Assembly: GCA_006384855.1 (NCBI GenBank)
Contig: VCJN01000708.1
Span: 372,001 to 436,000, forward strand
Direction: 5' to 3'
Length of the DNA: 64,000 nucleotides
Source of the DNA: Tetraselmis striata
Lineage: Eukaryota > Chlorophyta > Chlorodendrophyceae > Chlorodendrales > Chlorodendraceae
Both the position numbers and the translations under genes were made by a program. Shown one piece after another: positions 23,020 to 33,100 of the stretch (positions are counted from its first letter, which is position 1; every line of letters begins with the position of its first letter). Below the pieces are notes generated by a model. It had not been told where the DNA came from. It did no database searches and worked only from the letters and a program-made list of their open reading frames with translations.

Positions 23020-24498
23020 TTGGTGACGATAGTGCACTCCTGTGAACCGGTGGACCGCCCGACAACCGGCCGACCCACCACCAAACAGGCCCCACAGGAG
23101 GTCATCACTACAGCCACCATGGAGATCAACATACCCGAGGAGCAACAGAATGCCGCGGTCGGCGCCGCTCTCGATGCGCCGCGCGGCGGCAAGACCCAAC
23201 TTCCCAAGATCCGATCCGCCATCACTGCGGAACAAATCGCAGGCACCCGACTTCCACCGGCCGCCCGCCCCAGGCTAACTGACGGCCAGCGCCCTCCGCG
23301 GCGTGAAGAGCATGCTCCGCAGGAGACTGCCATAACGGCCAACATGAACATCAACAGACCCGAGGAACACCAGGCGGCCGAGGCCGGCGCCACTATCGAT
23401 GCGCCGCGCAACGGCAGAGCCGTACCCCCCAAGAACCCAGCAACCATTGCCGCGAAAAACTTCACATACACCCGCCTCCCACCTGTTGTCCGCAGCCCCC
23501 TCCGCGTTTCCTGCCGTCAGTCCCGCCAGCCCCCAATCGATCTTCCCCTTGATACCAACTGTGCCACTCAAGTCGCTCTGCTATTAGGCAATCCGGCGAC
23601 CCGCAACCGTGCGACCCAACCTCCCAAGATCCGATCCGCCATCCGTGCGGGACAAATCGCAGGCACCCGACTTCCACCGGCTGCCCGCCCCAGGCTAACT
23701 GACGGCCAGCGCCCTCCGCGGCGTGAAGAGCATGCTCCGCAGGAGACTACCACAACAACCAACAAGAACATCAACAGACCCGAGGAACACCGGGCGGCCG
23801 AGGTCGGCGCCACAATCGATGCGCCGCGCAACGGCAGAGCCGAACCCCCCAATCAAGAACCCCAAGATCGCGACTGCTCACCACCCGGCGCCGCATACAG
23901 CCGACTTGTCGGCGATGCACCACGGCTAGCTCCCCCAAGAGCTCCAGCCACCACCAACTACCCAGCTACAAGTGGCCCACGACCCGGCCGCGGCAGCCCC
24001 TCAAGCCACGGAGATGGACAGCGGCAACACGCCACCGGCAGTCGCGCAGCCGGCGACAAGCGTCCAGCCCCGCACCCCGAGCCGGCTCCACCGGCCGCAG
24101 CCCAAGCCCCCACCGCGACAAGAGAGACCTTGGAGGCCACGCACCAACCCCTCGAGCATACCCCCACATCCAGCACACCAGCCCAGGCGTCCCGGCTGGC
24201 CCAGCTCGCGGCACAGGCTCATCGCCCCCGACGCCCCCCGCGCCGGAAGGCCCCCTTGCAGCCGCAGGTGGATCGTATGCGGATGCTCCGCAGGCAAGGC
24301 ACCCAACCCCAAGATGGACGCACGCCTGCGACTATCAGCGCCGCCACCCAAGAACTCCAGACGTTTCTAGCCGGTATGCCCGGAATGCATTTTTCGAATT
24401 TACCAGCACTATTCCCCGCAAGTTTTACAAACAGTGTATCGCCCGACCCGCGGGCTTGGTACCGGTACATGCACGAGACGAAGTCATCATGCCATTAA
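23020..24498 (+). CDS. Repeat-module proline-rich protein in the inserted copy
   Basis: 492-residue open frame. The first half holds a repeated module: MEINIPEEQQNAAVGAALDA, then NINRPEEHQAAEAGATIDA, then NINRPEEHRAAEVGATIDA, each followed by PRNGRA- or PRGGKT-like text; a linker ARPRLTDGQRPPRREEHAPQ occurs twice exactly. The second half is Pro/Ala/Gln-rich and ends with ATISAATQELQTFLAGMPGM. The same module is readable on the minus strand near 26900-26820, at the start of the opposite copy. Role unknown, probably an ORF1-type protein. Confidence 0.5.
   Translation: MVTIVHSCEPVDRPTTGRPTTKQAPQEVITTATMEINIPEEQQNAAVGAALDAPRGGKTQLPKIRSAITAEQIAGTRLPPAARPRLTDGQRPPRREEHAPQETAITANMNINRPEEHQAAEAGATIDAPRNGRAVPPKNPATIAAKNFTYTRLPPVVRSPLRVSCRQSRQPPIDLPLDTNCATQVALLLGNPATRNRATQPPKIRSAIRAGQIAGTRLPPAARPRLTDGQRPPRREEHAPQETTTTTNKNINRPEEHRAAEVGATIDAPRNGRAEPPNQEPQDRDCSPPGAAYSRLVGDAPRLAPPRAPATTNYPATSGPRPGRGSPSSHGDGQRQHATGSRAAGDKRPAPHPEPAPPAAAQAPTATRETLEATHQPLEHTPTSSTPAQASRLAQLAAQAHRPRRPPRRKAPLQPQVDRMRMLRRQGTQPQDGRTPATISAATQELQTFLAGMPGMHFSNLPALFPASFTNSVSPDPRAWYRYMHETKSSCH
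23190..23850 (+). repeat. Internal direct repeat, about 200 bp units
   Basis: 23195-23430 and 23620-23845 are nearly identical, sharing CAAGATCCGATCCGCCATC, GGCACCCGACTTCCACCGG, GGCGTGAAGAGCATGCTCC and ATCGATGCGCCGCGCAACGG. Confidence 0.85.
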
Positions 24499-26829
24499 AC
24501 GCAGTAAATTGTGCCAAAAAGAAACATATGTATACTTTAGAAATGGAGGGCACTGTAGCCCCCCCCCCCCCCCCCCCAAGCTAGCCGGCTCAGCGGTACA
24601 TAAATACTGAGCACCATATAGCTATTCCGGTTGGCTCCCCTCCCCCATCACACCTCAGTAGCAGCAGGCGGGACGCCTCTGGCTGCCTTATTAGCGTGCC
24701 TGCTGAGCTATGGATGGGATGGGTCTGACTTAGGTAGGGACAGCAGGGGGGCGCTGTTGTCTTAGCTATAGCCCGCTGAAAGGAGGAGGGGCTAGGAAAC
24801 ATTGGAGGATGGCCGGTAGCTTGAGATGTGATAACACTTCGTGTTCCCCACTGTGGTTAGAGATAGCATGTCCTGAGAGCAACTCAGTATGAGCGAGTGG
24901 ATGCCGCTGACTATACGTGGTAACAAATTTCAATTTCAATTTCAATTGCTCGAATCCAAGGGGGGAGTGTCGCGGGTCCGGGGTTTGGCCCGGGCTGTTG
25001 GGTTTGCTGTTGGTGTCAGGTGGGCTAGGCTTGCTGGCGGTGGTGTCGGCGTGGCGCCCGCACGTCGCCCCTCGGCAGTTATCTCAGTTGGCGCGGCCTT
25101 GATCTTCCCGCACGCTGTCGAGACTGTCTTACGCCACTGCTCCGTTTTGTCAGTCCCGCGGGTGCCACCGATGATGCTGTGGTGGTGGGCGGTCAGCTGC
25201 AGGGTGAGAGTGTATACTGTGCGTTGTTCTGCCCGAAGGGCTAGGGATGCTGGAGGGGTCTTCCGAGACTACTTGCACATGCCCATCGCTGTGCGTCGGA
25301 GCTGGTTGTGGCCGGTGTGGTCGCCGAGTTCCCCACTTGCCTGACCATCTGGCTAAAGCTGTGCACGAGGGGTTCCGAGGGATCGAACTCTGACTCCGTG
25401 AGGTAGGTGACGATGGTTCTGAGGCGTACCGCCCGCGGTAGTGCGACACGAGAGGTAAGGGCCACTTCCTGGCGCAAGGTGTCCGCGAACTCCTCGTCCT
25501 CTTTGCCAAGGGAGATGGCGCAGAGATTGTCGTCCCCTACTCGCAGCAGTGTCGGCTCGGTGTGGTGTTGCTGCATCTCACGCCAACAACCATCATGGTA
25601 TCCGTCAGCCATTGGGCGTGCTGCAACTCCGGGGGTGTGTTGATACGCTGGCGGATGGTAGCTGGCTGCGACGGCCTCTGCTAGCTGCTCGACCGTCGGC
25701 AGCTCCATGTTGGCTAGGGGGCCGGTGCTGATCGCTTTGGCCGTCAGCGCGCATCGGAAGATTTGCTTGGACAGAGCTGGGGGCATCACTCCCTTGTGTG
25801 GGGTGGTTGCCGGGTCCTCGCGTTCTTCGCTACGTTCGACGGTGATCTGGACCACCGCTATGCCCTTCTAATGGTCGCCAAACGGCAGCGCCGGTACGGC
25901 ATCGCGGCACACGTCATGTAGTAGGCGCGCCGCATCGGGATCAAGGAGCTTGAGTCGCACCGAGTCGGCCGAGCGGCGGGCCTTCTACACCTCGCGGACC
26001 TCCATGCCAATAGGGTGCGGTTCGGGGGGCAGATGACGGCGTCGTATGCGTCTGTGTCGGCCTCGTACTCGGCCCAAGCTCTCACGCCGGCGCGTGCCAA
26101 AGTGTCTGCTGTCGTTTCCGCCGTCTGGTCTACCGCCGCTTCGCCAGGTTGGGGTTGGTCGTACGCCGGGAGGAGGCCCTCTGCGAAGTGCTGCCACATG
26201 TCAGCCTTTGTGAGGCCTCTGAACGAGGGGGAGCGGAGCCACACGTGGTGTACTGGGCGCTCGATGTCGTCGAGCTGCGGCGCTCCGAGCGGGCGGGTGG
26301 AACAGCGGCGGCGTCCCTGGCTGTCGAGGATCGCGGCGCACTCTCCTGTCCATTGGGTCTGCAGTACGCTAGCGGCGGTTTCTCGGCGGGCCAGTCGCAT
26401 GATGACGGACCCGGTGGTAGTGGGAAGCCTGGTGCCACTCGATCCGGTTGGGTCAGCGGCGGTGGGTTTGGGAGGGCGGCGAGTCACCACCCGGACGTCC
26501 GCCGGTAGGACTTGGGCACCGATTTTGGGGCTGAGGGTGCGGATCAGGTTCGTCACAATCCGGCCGCGTGACTCCTCGTCCATAGCTTGATGTTGGGCCA
26601 CCAGATCGCCGAACAGTAGGGCCACATGGGTGGAGTCGTCCGTGCCGGCAGGGAGGCCGGTGAAGAGCAGGTGGGATGGGCGTTGCAATGCGCGTATGTG
26701 GCGACGGGTTGCGGGTGGGAGTTGGGTGCCTGCAATTTTTTTGCAGTTGCAACCGTGCGGATCGCTTGCTGTTGTACTTTGCCGCCCCTCAGCGCGGCCA
26801 GAAAAGTGCTGGCCCCGGCGTCATGTTGC

Positions 26830-27062
26830 TCTCAAGATCTGTCGATGTCCATGGTAGTTGTGGTGGTGTCCTCCTGGAGGGCCTGCTCTTCACGCCACTG
26901 TGGGCGCAGGCCGGCAGTTGGCATGGTGGTGGGTCGGCCGGTCGTCGGAAGGTCCACCGTTTCGCAGGAGGAACACGGTGGACCAATAGGCGCGCCGGCT
27001 CGCCCGGATTTAGTACATTCGCAGTTTTTCGCCCGGTGTTAAGGGCCGGCTGGAAAGTGAGA
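26830..27062 (-). repeat. Inverted partner of 22937-23150
   Basis: The reverse complement reads ACTTCTCACTTTCCAGCCGG, then CCCTTAACACCGGGCGAA and TGTACTAAATCCGGGCGAG, matching the left arm almost base for base. I read it as the 5' end of the minus-strand copy of the same family, not as the terminal inverted repeat of one element. Confidence 0.8.
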
Positions 27063-27063
27063 A

Positions 27064-28121
27064 GTGTGCTCGGCCGGACCGTCCACAGCCCCACGGGCGC
27101 CCCCAACCCTCTATTCCCGCCCACACTCTGCGCTGACATGGGCCCAACGCGTCTACAGACCCCCACCTGGCGCCGGCGGCGGCCCAGCCATGCCGGCGCT
27201 CTACAAAATTCCCCTACACCGCGTAAAGCACCTAACTCTTTCGGGCGTATACAGCCCTTTCCCCCCGCCGGACACAGCCACCCTTGTGCTCAACGGCATA
27301 GCCAACCCCCAACACGACATCACCACCTCTGTCGAACGCCACAACGCGTCGGCAACCATCCTCCACAACCCCAAGGCCAGCGTCTTCTCTCCCGGTCCGT
27401 ACCCGGGCCTCAGAGGACCTCTCATGCCGAGACAACTCCCCCAATGCCGACCTCCGCAAGAGCTCATCTCGGAGGCCGCCATCTTACTCACCGGACGCTC
27501 CCCCGCACGCATCCCCGCCTCGCTGCCGGGATCGCGCGCAGCCCGCTGCACCCCATCACACGCAATCCCTCACCGGACTCCTCGGCGAGCACCCCGTGCT
27601 CCCTACTCGCCAACACCAGCACAGGCAGCACTCCCATCAACGCCCCCATCTAACAACGGCCGCGATGGCGCCCAATTCGGGATGGGGCCCCATGCACGAT
27701 ACCTACAGCGGGCGGGACGCTCCGGCTGCCTCAGTCCAACTAGGTCTCCTCTGCATGCCACCCATACCTTAGTCGGAGAGGACGGTAACATGGCACCGCC
27801 CTAGCCCGACGCCTACCTGAGCAGCGGGTAGATGTTGCAACCAGCGTACCAACAACCAGCGGACTGCTTAGGGCTCTATGCCGAACTGGGCGCGGCAGAC
27901 GGAGAAGCCACGAAGCCGGTGATAGTAGACATGCGGGGCAGCCGAAGGTTGCAGCGGAAGGAGGTGGGGATGGAAACAGAAGAGGGAGGCCGGTAGCCGG
28001 AGCTGCAATACACATATGTGTTCCCTACTATGGTTAGAGATGGCAGGCCCTAAGAACAACTCAGTTCGGGCGGCGGATGAGAGCAGCGAATTAGCATGTT
28101 GTAACTCCATTTCAATTTCAC
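27064..28121 (+). mobile_element. 3' part of the outer nested copy
   Basis: A Pro/Ala-rich frame (27064-27804, with LYKIPLHRVKHLTLSGVYSP) is followed by a non-coding tail region ending in ATTTCAATTTCA. No known domain. Confidence 0.4.
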
Positions 28122-28950
28122 CAGGCCAACAACTCTCGGCTTCGAAATGAGGTGTGCGCTCTCCCTCTTACATGTAAGGAACGGATCTTGTTCAACCAGC
28201 TCGATGCGGCGTCGGGCATATGGACGGTGGCCATCCTCACCACACGGACGGTCATGACTCCGCATGAGCTGCGGGAGGTCGCGGCCGGGTACTTCTTTCT
28301 GCCTAGCCCGTGCTTGGCCCTGGTGGTTGGGAGCCAGATCATTCTGCCCTCGACACAGCACAACCCCGTCACCGTTGACCTGTACGGCGACGCGCTCATG
28401 AACCTCCCGGCACCTGGAGACGCCCACTGGCGTGTACAACACGACGCTATCGCAGACGCCTTCCGCGATCACTGTGTCCACGACATGGGTATCGCTGTAC
28501 GCCGGGAGGTGGATGACTTGTTCAGGCAGTGCCTCTTAGCAGCACCGTACAACGGGGGTTGGCAGTGCGGGATGCGGCGTGGCACAACACGGAGCCCGGA
28601 CAGAAGGGCCCTCTCCGAGACATCCTGGATATGTCGGAGTACACGGGCATGGTCTTCGGCACACTGGGTGGTGTGAGCAAGGGGGTGCGCCGCACTGTGC
28701 GCTGTGTCGCATGCTTGGCTGCGGATCGGGGTGGCTGCCCTCTCATCGCGGGGCACTCGGTGCACCACCCGGGCTCACCAGGAGGCCTTACTCGCAAGAG
28801 ATTTCCTCGGGGTCCTAAGCTTGGTGGCGGCTCGAGAGCGTGCTCGCTGCCTCATCAGACGGCGCAGATTCGTCCGCCATCCCGTTGCCGAAGCTGCACA
28901 GCACGTCCGGGGAACACCCTCGGGCACACGTGCACGCGGGGCCAGGACTG
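28122..28950 (+). pseudogene. C-terminal part of the LINE RT, resumed
   Basis: After the nested insertion the RT-family C-terminal domain continues: QLDAASGIWTVAIL, VTVDLYGDALMNLPAPGD, WRVQHDAIADAFRDHCV, VRREVDDLFRQCL. A frame change leads to VRDAAWHNTEPGQKGPLRDI and GMVFGTLGGVSKGVRRTV, then ARDFLGVLSLVAARERARCL in a third frame. In this family the domain follows RT and thumb and often holds a zinc- or nuclease-like fold. Broken by at least two frameshifts. Confidence 0.65.
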
Positions 28951-29275
28951 AACCGTGCGCGCATCACTCGTCCATCCCGCCTCGTGCGGGAGGCGGATTG
29001 CTGTGTTGATGTGTTAGTACGAGGTACTACTTTTAGCAGTAGGTGGATTTATGACTGCCTTTTTTGTAAATCACACCAGCCATCGCACCAAACCCCCACA
29101 TCTGTAGTTTGTACAGTGCCGTATAGGCATACTGGGAGTCTACCACCTGCTGGTCAATTGGTCATAGAGTATCGAAACTGTAGTTTGTACAGTAGTCATG
29201 CCAGCACCCAAACCAGTACCCGTATATTCCGTATCGTCATCAGAGCCAGTCGCGCAAACCCTAATTTTATTACAT

Positions 29276-29735
29276 AAGGGCTTTCACAAAAGCGCACTAC
29301 AAACAGAACTAACAGCAACTATGAAAGGTGGCCAGCAAAAGAGAGACACAAGGCTGAAACCAACCAAGGTCGAGCAGGAGTACGGGAGCCAGGAACAAAG
29401 AAGGAGACAAGGGAACCTCGAAGTCACTTAGCTGCCAGGCACCAAAGGAACTCCCGCCCCGGGGTAGGCTATCAGCCGCGGCGAGGACGCTTGCAGCCAA
29501 TGACCCGGGTCATAGCAACACATAGCAACACACGCGCACACCCTTCTGTAGTATTACTCGCAACAAATGGTACGAGCATGCTGTTTGAGCGCAGGAGTAT
29601 CGTGTAGTAAACAACAAGACGCTGCAAGGGTTTCACTGGTGCCAGTCCTGTCCCGGGGGCGAAAAAAACAAAAAAAGTAAACAACTGGGTCATAGGGCGT
29701 TTTTTGTAGTGCGCTTTTTTGAAAGCCCTTATTTA
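29276..29735. repeat. Short inverted-repeat (MITE-like) element
   Basis: AAGGGCTTTCACAAAAGCG and CACTACAAA at 29276-29304 are matched in inverse by TTTTGTAGTGCGC and AAAGCCCTT at 29702-29731, with related TTATTACATAA / TTATGTAAGCAATAA flanks. There is no convincing gene between them. Confidence 0.6.
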
Positions 29736-29830
29736 TGTAAGCAATAACAACTGGGTTAGTACCTTGGCACAGTTGAGGATGAATTGGTGTTTTTCCCCGC
29801 TCCCGGGGGACAGGACTGGCACCAGTGAAA
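29632..29830. repeat. Second inverted repeat, interleaved with the first
   Basis: TTTCACTGGTGCCAGTCCTG at 29632 recurs as CAGGACTGGCACCAGTGAAA at 29809-29828, with GTCCC/GGGAC extending the match. A stem of about 24 bp. Confidence 0.75.
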
Positions 29831-30009
29831 ACCTTCCAGCGGCTATGCGACGACGGCCGTTTAGGCAGCGAATAGCCGATGAATTCGTCATTCATGGAGT
29901 AGTCGCTATATTTGTTTAATGTCGATGTTGTAAGGTACAATTTGTCTTGTGGTACGAGCAGTGTGGTTTGGTGTGGTTTGTGTTGTAGCTGAGCGCATCA
30001 CATTGAGCG

Positions 30010-30017
30010 AGATATAT
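30010..30017 (+). promoter_or_regulatory. Possible TATA element of the receptor phosphodiesterase
   Basis: TATATTTT lies about 160 bp before the chosen start codon. Position and sequence are only suggestive. Confidence 0.25.
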
Positions 30018-30171
30018 TTTACGGTGGGCACGGGCGCTTGAAAACCGGAATACTACACCCGCCAGCGTGTACACCGCCGCCGACTACAACCGGCGGTACC
30101 GGCTCCACCACAAGCGCGGTGACAGCAGCTCTTCACAAACCAGCTCTGGGTGCAGGATCGTTAATGCAGTC

Positions 30172-33100
30172 ATGGGCATCCTAAAAGCACTCTCCATACT
30201 CACACCCATGCGACTGGCGGGGCTGTTACTGTTGGTTGTCGGCACGGTCGCTCAGTTGGCGGGGCGCTCAACATTTGTGGAGGCGCCCTTCTGCGTGTTG
30301 AACCCGATTTTCCTGCAGTACGACATGCGCGACGCCGAGCTCGGCAACGGCACTTCCCATGGTCGTGTGGTCACGCTAGGCCTGCAGTCCACTCTAGCGA
30401 TGCAGCTCGCCGTGGAGCATGTCAACAGCGGCCAGTGCGGTATCCTAGGCCCGCAGTGCGAAAAACTGCTCGACGCAGGCGGCGGCCGGCGACTCGTCCT
30501 CAAGCCCTTCCTGTCCAACGTCTGGAGCTCAGCCCCACACGGTGCCACGCCCGCGGTGCAGGCGTGCATCTCCACCGATGCGGAAGTTATTGCCGCTGGC
30601 TTGAGCTCCGACCAGGTATCACTGGTCTCGAGCTTCATTGGCGGCTTGGGTAAGCCCAAAGCACCCGCCCTCGCGATCTGACTGGCACGCGGCCGTACCG
30701 TACGAGTAGCGGACGAGTTTATGCGGGTTTATTCGAAACGGAAAAGGATAAAACAGTAGTAAAAACAATTCGAAACTACTGGGCGAACGCGTTTCCTGTT
30801 TACTGTTTGGGAGTTATCCACGGGATATATGGACCGGTGAAGGTGAGGCCCGTCACGGTGGACAGGGACGCGAGCCCTGACGGGCGGCACTGCCGAGAAA
30901 AGGCGCAGGGCACTGCTGTTGCTGCTGGGAAAGCGCCGCGGGAGTCGGGAGTGCAGCCGGGAGTGGGGTAAATTACTGGGCGCTGCCTGGGAGAGGGCTG
31001 GGCACTGGCGTGCACTGAAAAGGCTGGGCAATCGAACTCGCGAATCAGACCCACGGCATATTATTGTGTTTGGAGTCGGGATCGTAGTATCGCCAAGCTC
31101 CCAGGCCATGTACTCGGCACGAGGATTTCCGCGCGCGTGGGGGTGCGTTAGCGGCGGTGGCTTTTAGGGAGCGCCGGAAGGGAGTGGAGAAGGGGAGGCA
31201 TGCTGCGGGCGGGAACCACCAGCCTGCGTCAGGGTGATTTCTGCCCCGCCACCCGCTCACTCGATTCGGTGTTTTGCACTGCAGGCCGCTTGTTTGTGTC
31301 GCACACAGCCACCAGTTCGGCGTTCACCGACAAGGTACAGCTGCGCTGTTGTACGCGGCTCTCGAACTGCCCAGTGCAATTGCGATCCTGCTATCAAATA
31401 GTCTGCAGGCTCTCATCTGGTGGAGCTGACAGCCTCAGACATGTGCCGTACCGCCGGTGTCTCGGAAATTCAGGACACGTATCCGACGTTTGCAAGGACC
31501 GCAACAAACAGCGCTACGCTTGTGATAGCCTCGGTGCACCTGGTGCAATTTTTCGGATGGAAAGATGTATGCCCCTTCTCTGACACCTCCCAACTTCCTT
31601 TCGCTTCCACAGACATGCTGGGGGCGCATGATTGTGTGGAGGCATTCAGGGGCAATGTTCTTACCTAGGGTAAGATTTCTCAGGGTTGATATGGCCTGTG
31701 TTTGCCCGGTATTTGAGCAGGTGGCATTGGTACACAGCCAGAGTCCGTCTGGCTACCAAGCTGTTGAGGTCAGAATGCCAACATCTACTGTCCACCCCTC
31801 CTCTACTGCATGACCCTTTGCTACGGCATTGACCTGGTAATCGAGCACCGCGATACAGCCTGACCATGCTGCTTGCGAACGGATGTGCTACGCAGGTGTT
31901 TACAAGTCAGCTCAAGACATCCAAAGCTCTGGACCCCACACTGATCTCTCTCAACCCCACGGAAGCTGACGGCTATGCGAGCGCTGCCGCGCGCCTGATT
32001 GAGAGCAATGTTCACGTAAGCACGACATGCTCGCTCTCCAGAGTCAACAGAACTGTGATAGACGCACACCTGGGCATACATCTTGAATGAGCCCGCCCAC
32101 CTGAACCAACGCCATTCTCACCATACTGCAGGTCGTGACTCTCTACATGGTGCCGAACGCGCTGCTACGATTCCTCGCCGCCATGGAGGAGGCGGTCACG
32201 GCAGCTGGACTTGATTACACATCTTACACATGGATTGTCCCGTACAGCACAAAAGTAAGCAATGGCTTCCTGCCTGCACCCCCCTTTCCCCCTGGGAGAT
32301 TTGCTCCGCCCTGTGCCACACGATTTCAGGAACACTGCGCTGTGGCATGTCCCGCACAGACCATCACGGAGCTCTACTCTGGCCCAGAGTTTGAGGAGCA
32401 GCTTGTTCTTTTTGAAGGCATGTTGGGCTTGGAAGTTGGATATTCAGCAACAGGCCGGGCCTGGCTGCAGGTGAAGTTACCTGCAATGACTCGCAATAAA
32501 TGCCACCACTGGAGGAACCACACATGTGTTTTGAGATGTGGAGAGCAGGAAGGGCGGGATGCTAATGACATTGTGTTGGTTCATGTTTGCCAGGCGCAAT
32601 TGCGACAAATGGCACCCAGTGAAACGTACACCACGCTGGGCGGATACTACATGAATGCAACTGGAGCATGTGCGAACAAGCCCACTGTCCTCGCTTGAAT
32701 CACGGCTACTTTAATCGCTGCCTTGTTTCCCTATTTGAGCCGTTGCCTGTAGGCACAATACATGCCGCCTGAGCTGTGTCGACATTACGCAGGGGACAGC
32801 TACATCTCCATGGACGAGTTTTCGGCAGAAATTGCCAGCACGACGTATGCGCATGACTACTCATTGAACATGTATGACGCTGTGTGGAGCATTGCGTTTG
32901 GAATGGCCGCCGCTGCGTTGGCAAAGTGGAACAGCACTGAAGGATCTCAGGCTGTGACCGGCACTGAGGTGGAGGAGTTGATTCAGTCTGGCCGGTTCCC
33001 GGCATTTGAAGGGGCGTCGGGCCGGCGGGCCTTCCTTTCCAACGGAGACTGGGACCTGAACCACACGGATATCATCGTCAGCAACTATGCCACGCCCCCG

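Larger units (their letters stand above)
22937..24949 (+). mobile_element. Plus-strand copy with (ATTTCA)n tail, about 2 kb
   Basis: Starts ACTTCTCACTTTCTAGCCGG and ends AATTTCAATTTCAATTTC. It is flanked by GCTCGAACCCAG (left) and GCTCGAATCCAAG (right), a likely target duplication of 12-13 bp. Its 3' region (about 24830-24949) matches 28015-28121: shared GTGTTCCC, TGGTTAGAGAT, CAACTCAGT, GTAAC and the tail. That ties both 3' ends to one family. Confidence 0.55.
22222..26740 (-). pseudogene. Minus-strand ORF1-like gene, interrupted by a related copy
   Basis: From right to left: an N-terminal part with LLFTGLPAGTDDSTHVALLF, RIVTNLIRTLSPKIG and SVIMRLARRETAASVL, possibly an RRM-like nucleic-acid-binding fold; then 25855-25241 with PTVEQLAEAVAASY, FADTLRQEVAL and SEPLVHSFSQMVRQ; then, beyond the inserted copy, MIQKRGVVADAVAAIDYQRR (22924) and a basic C-terminus (KGKAATSAKDKKKQPKGRS) ending near 22222. 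Removing 22942-24949 with one copy of the duplication GCTCGAAYCCA brings the two parts close together on the minus strand. I infer a retrotransposon ORF1-type protein; I cannot name a domain with certainty. Confidence 0.45.
20957..28121 (+). mobile_element. Nested stack of related (ATTTCA)n-tailed elements
   Basis: A 7.2-kb interruption of the LINE RT. The RT sequence stops after a stretch with CAGGCCAACGA (20939) and resumes at 28122 with CCAGGCCAACAA, which looks like a target duplication. The right end is an ATTTCAATTTCA tail (28108-28121). Inside lie plus-strand frames at 21016-22049 and 27064-27804, a minus-strand element from 27062 towards 22222, and within that a plus-strand copy at 22937-24949. 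The class is uncertain: tails and duplications suggest non-LTR retrotransposition of proline-rich, ORF1-like units without RT. Confidence 0.5.

Noticed and set aside
22937-27062. One transposon with about 110-bp terminal inverted repeats
   Set aside because: The arms are better explained as opposite 5' ends of two copies of one family, because each is followed by the same coding module read inward.
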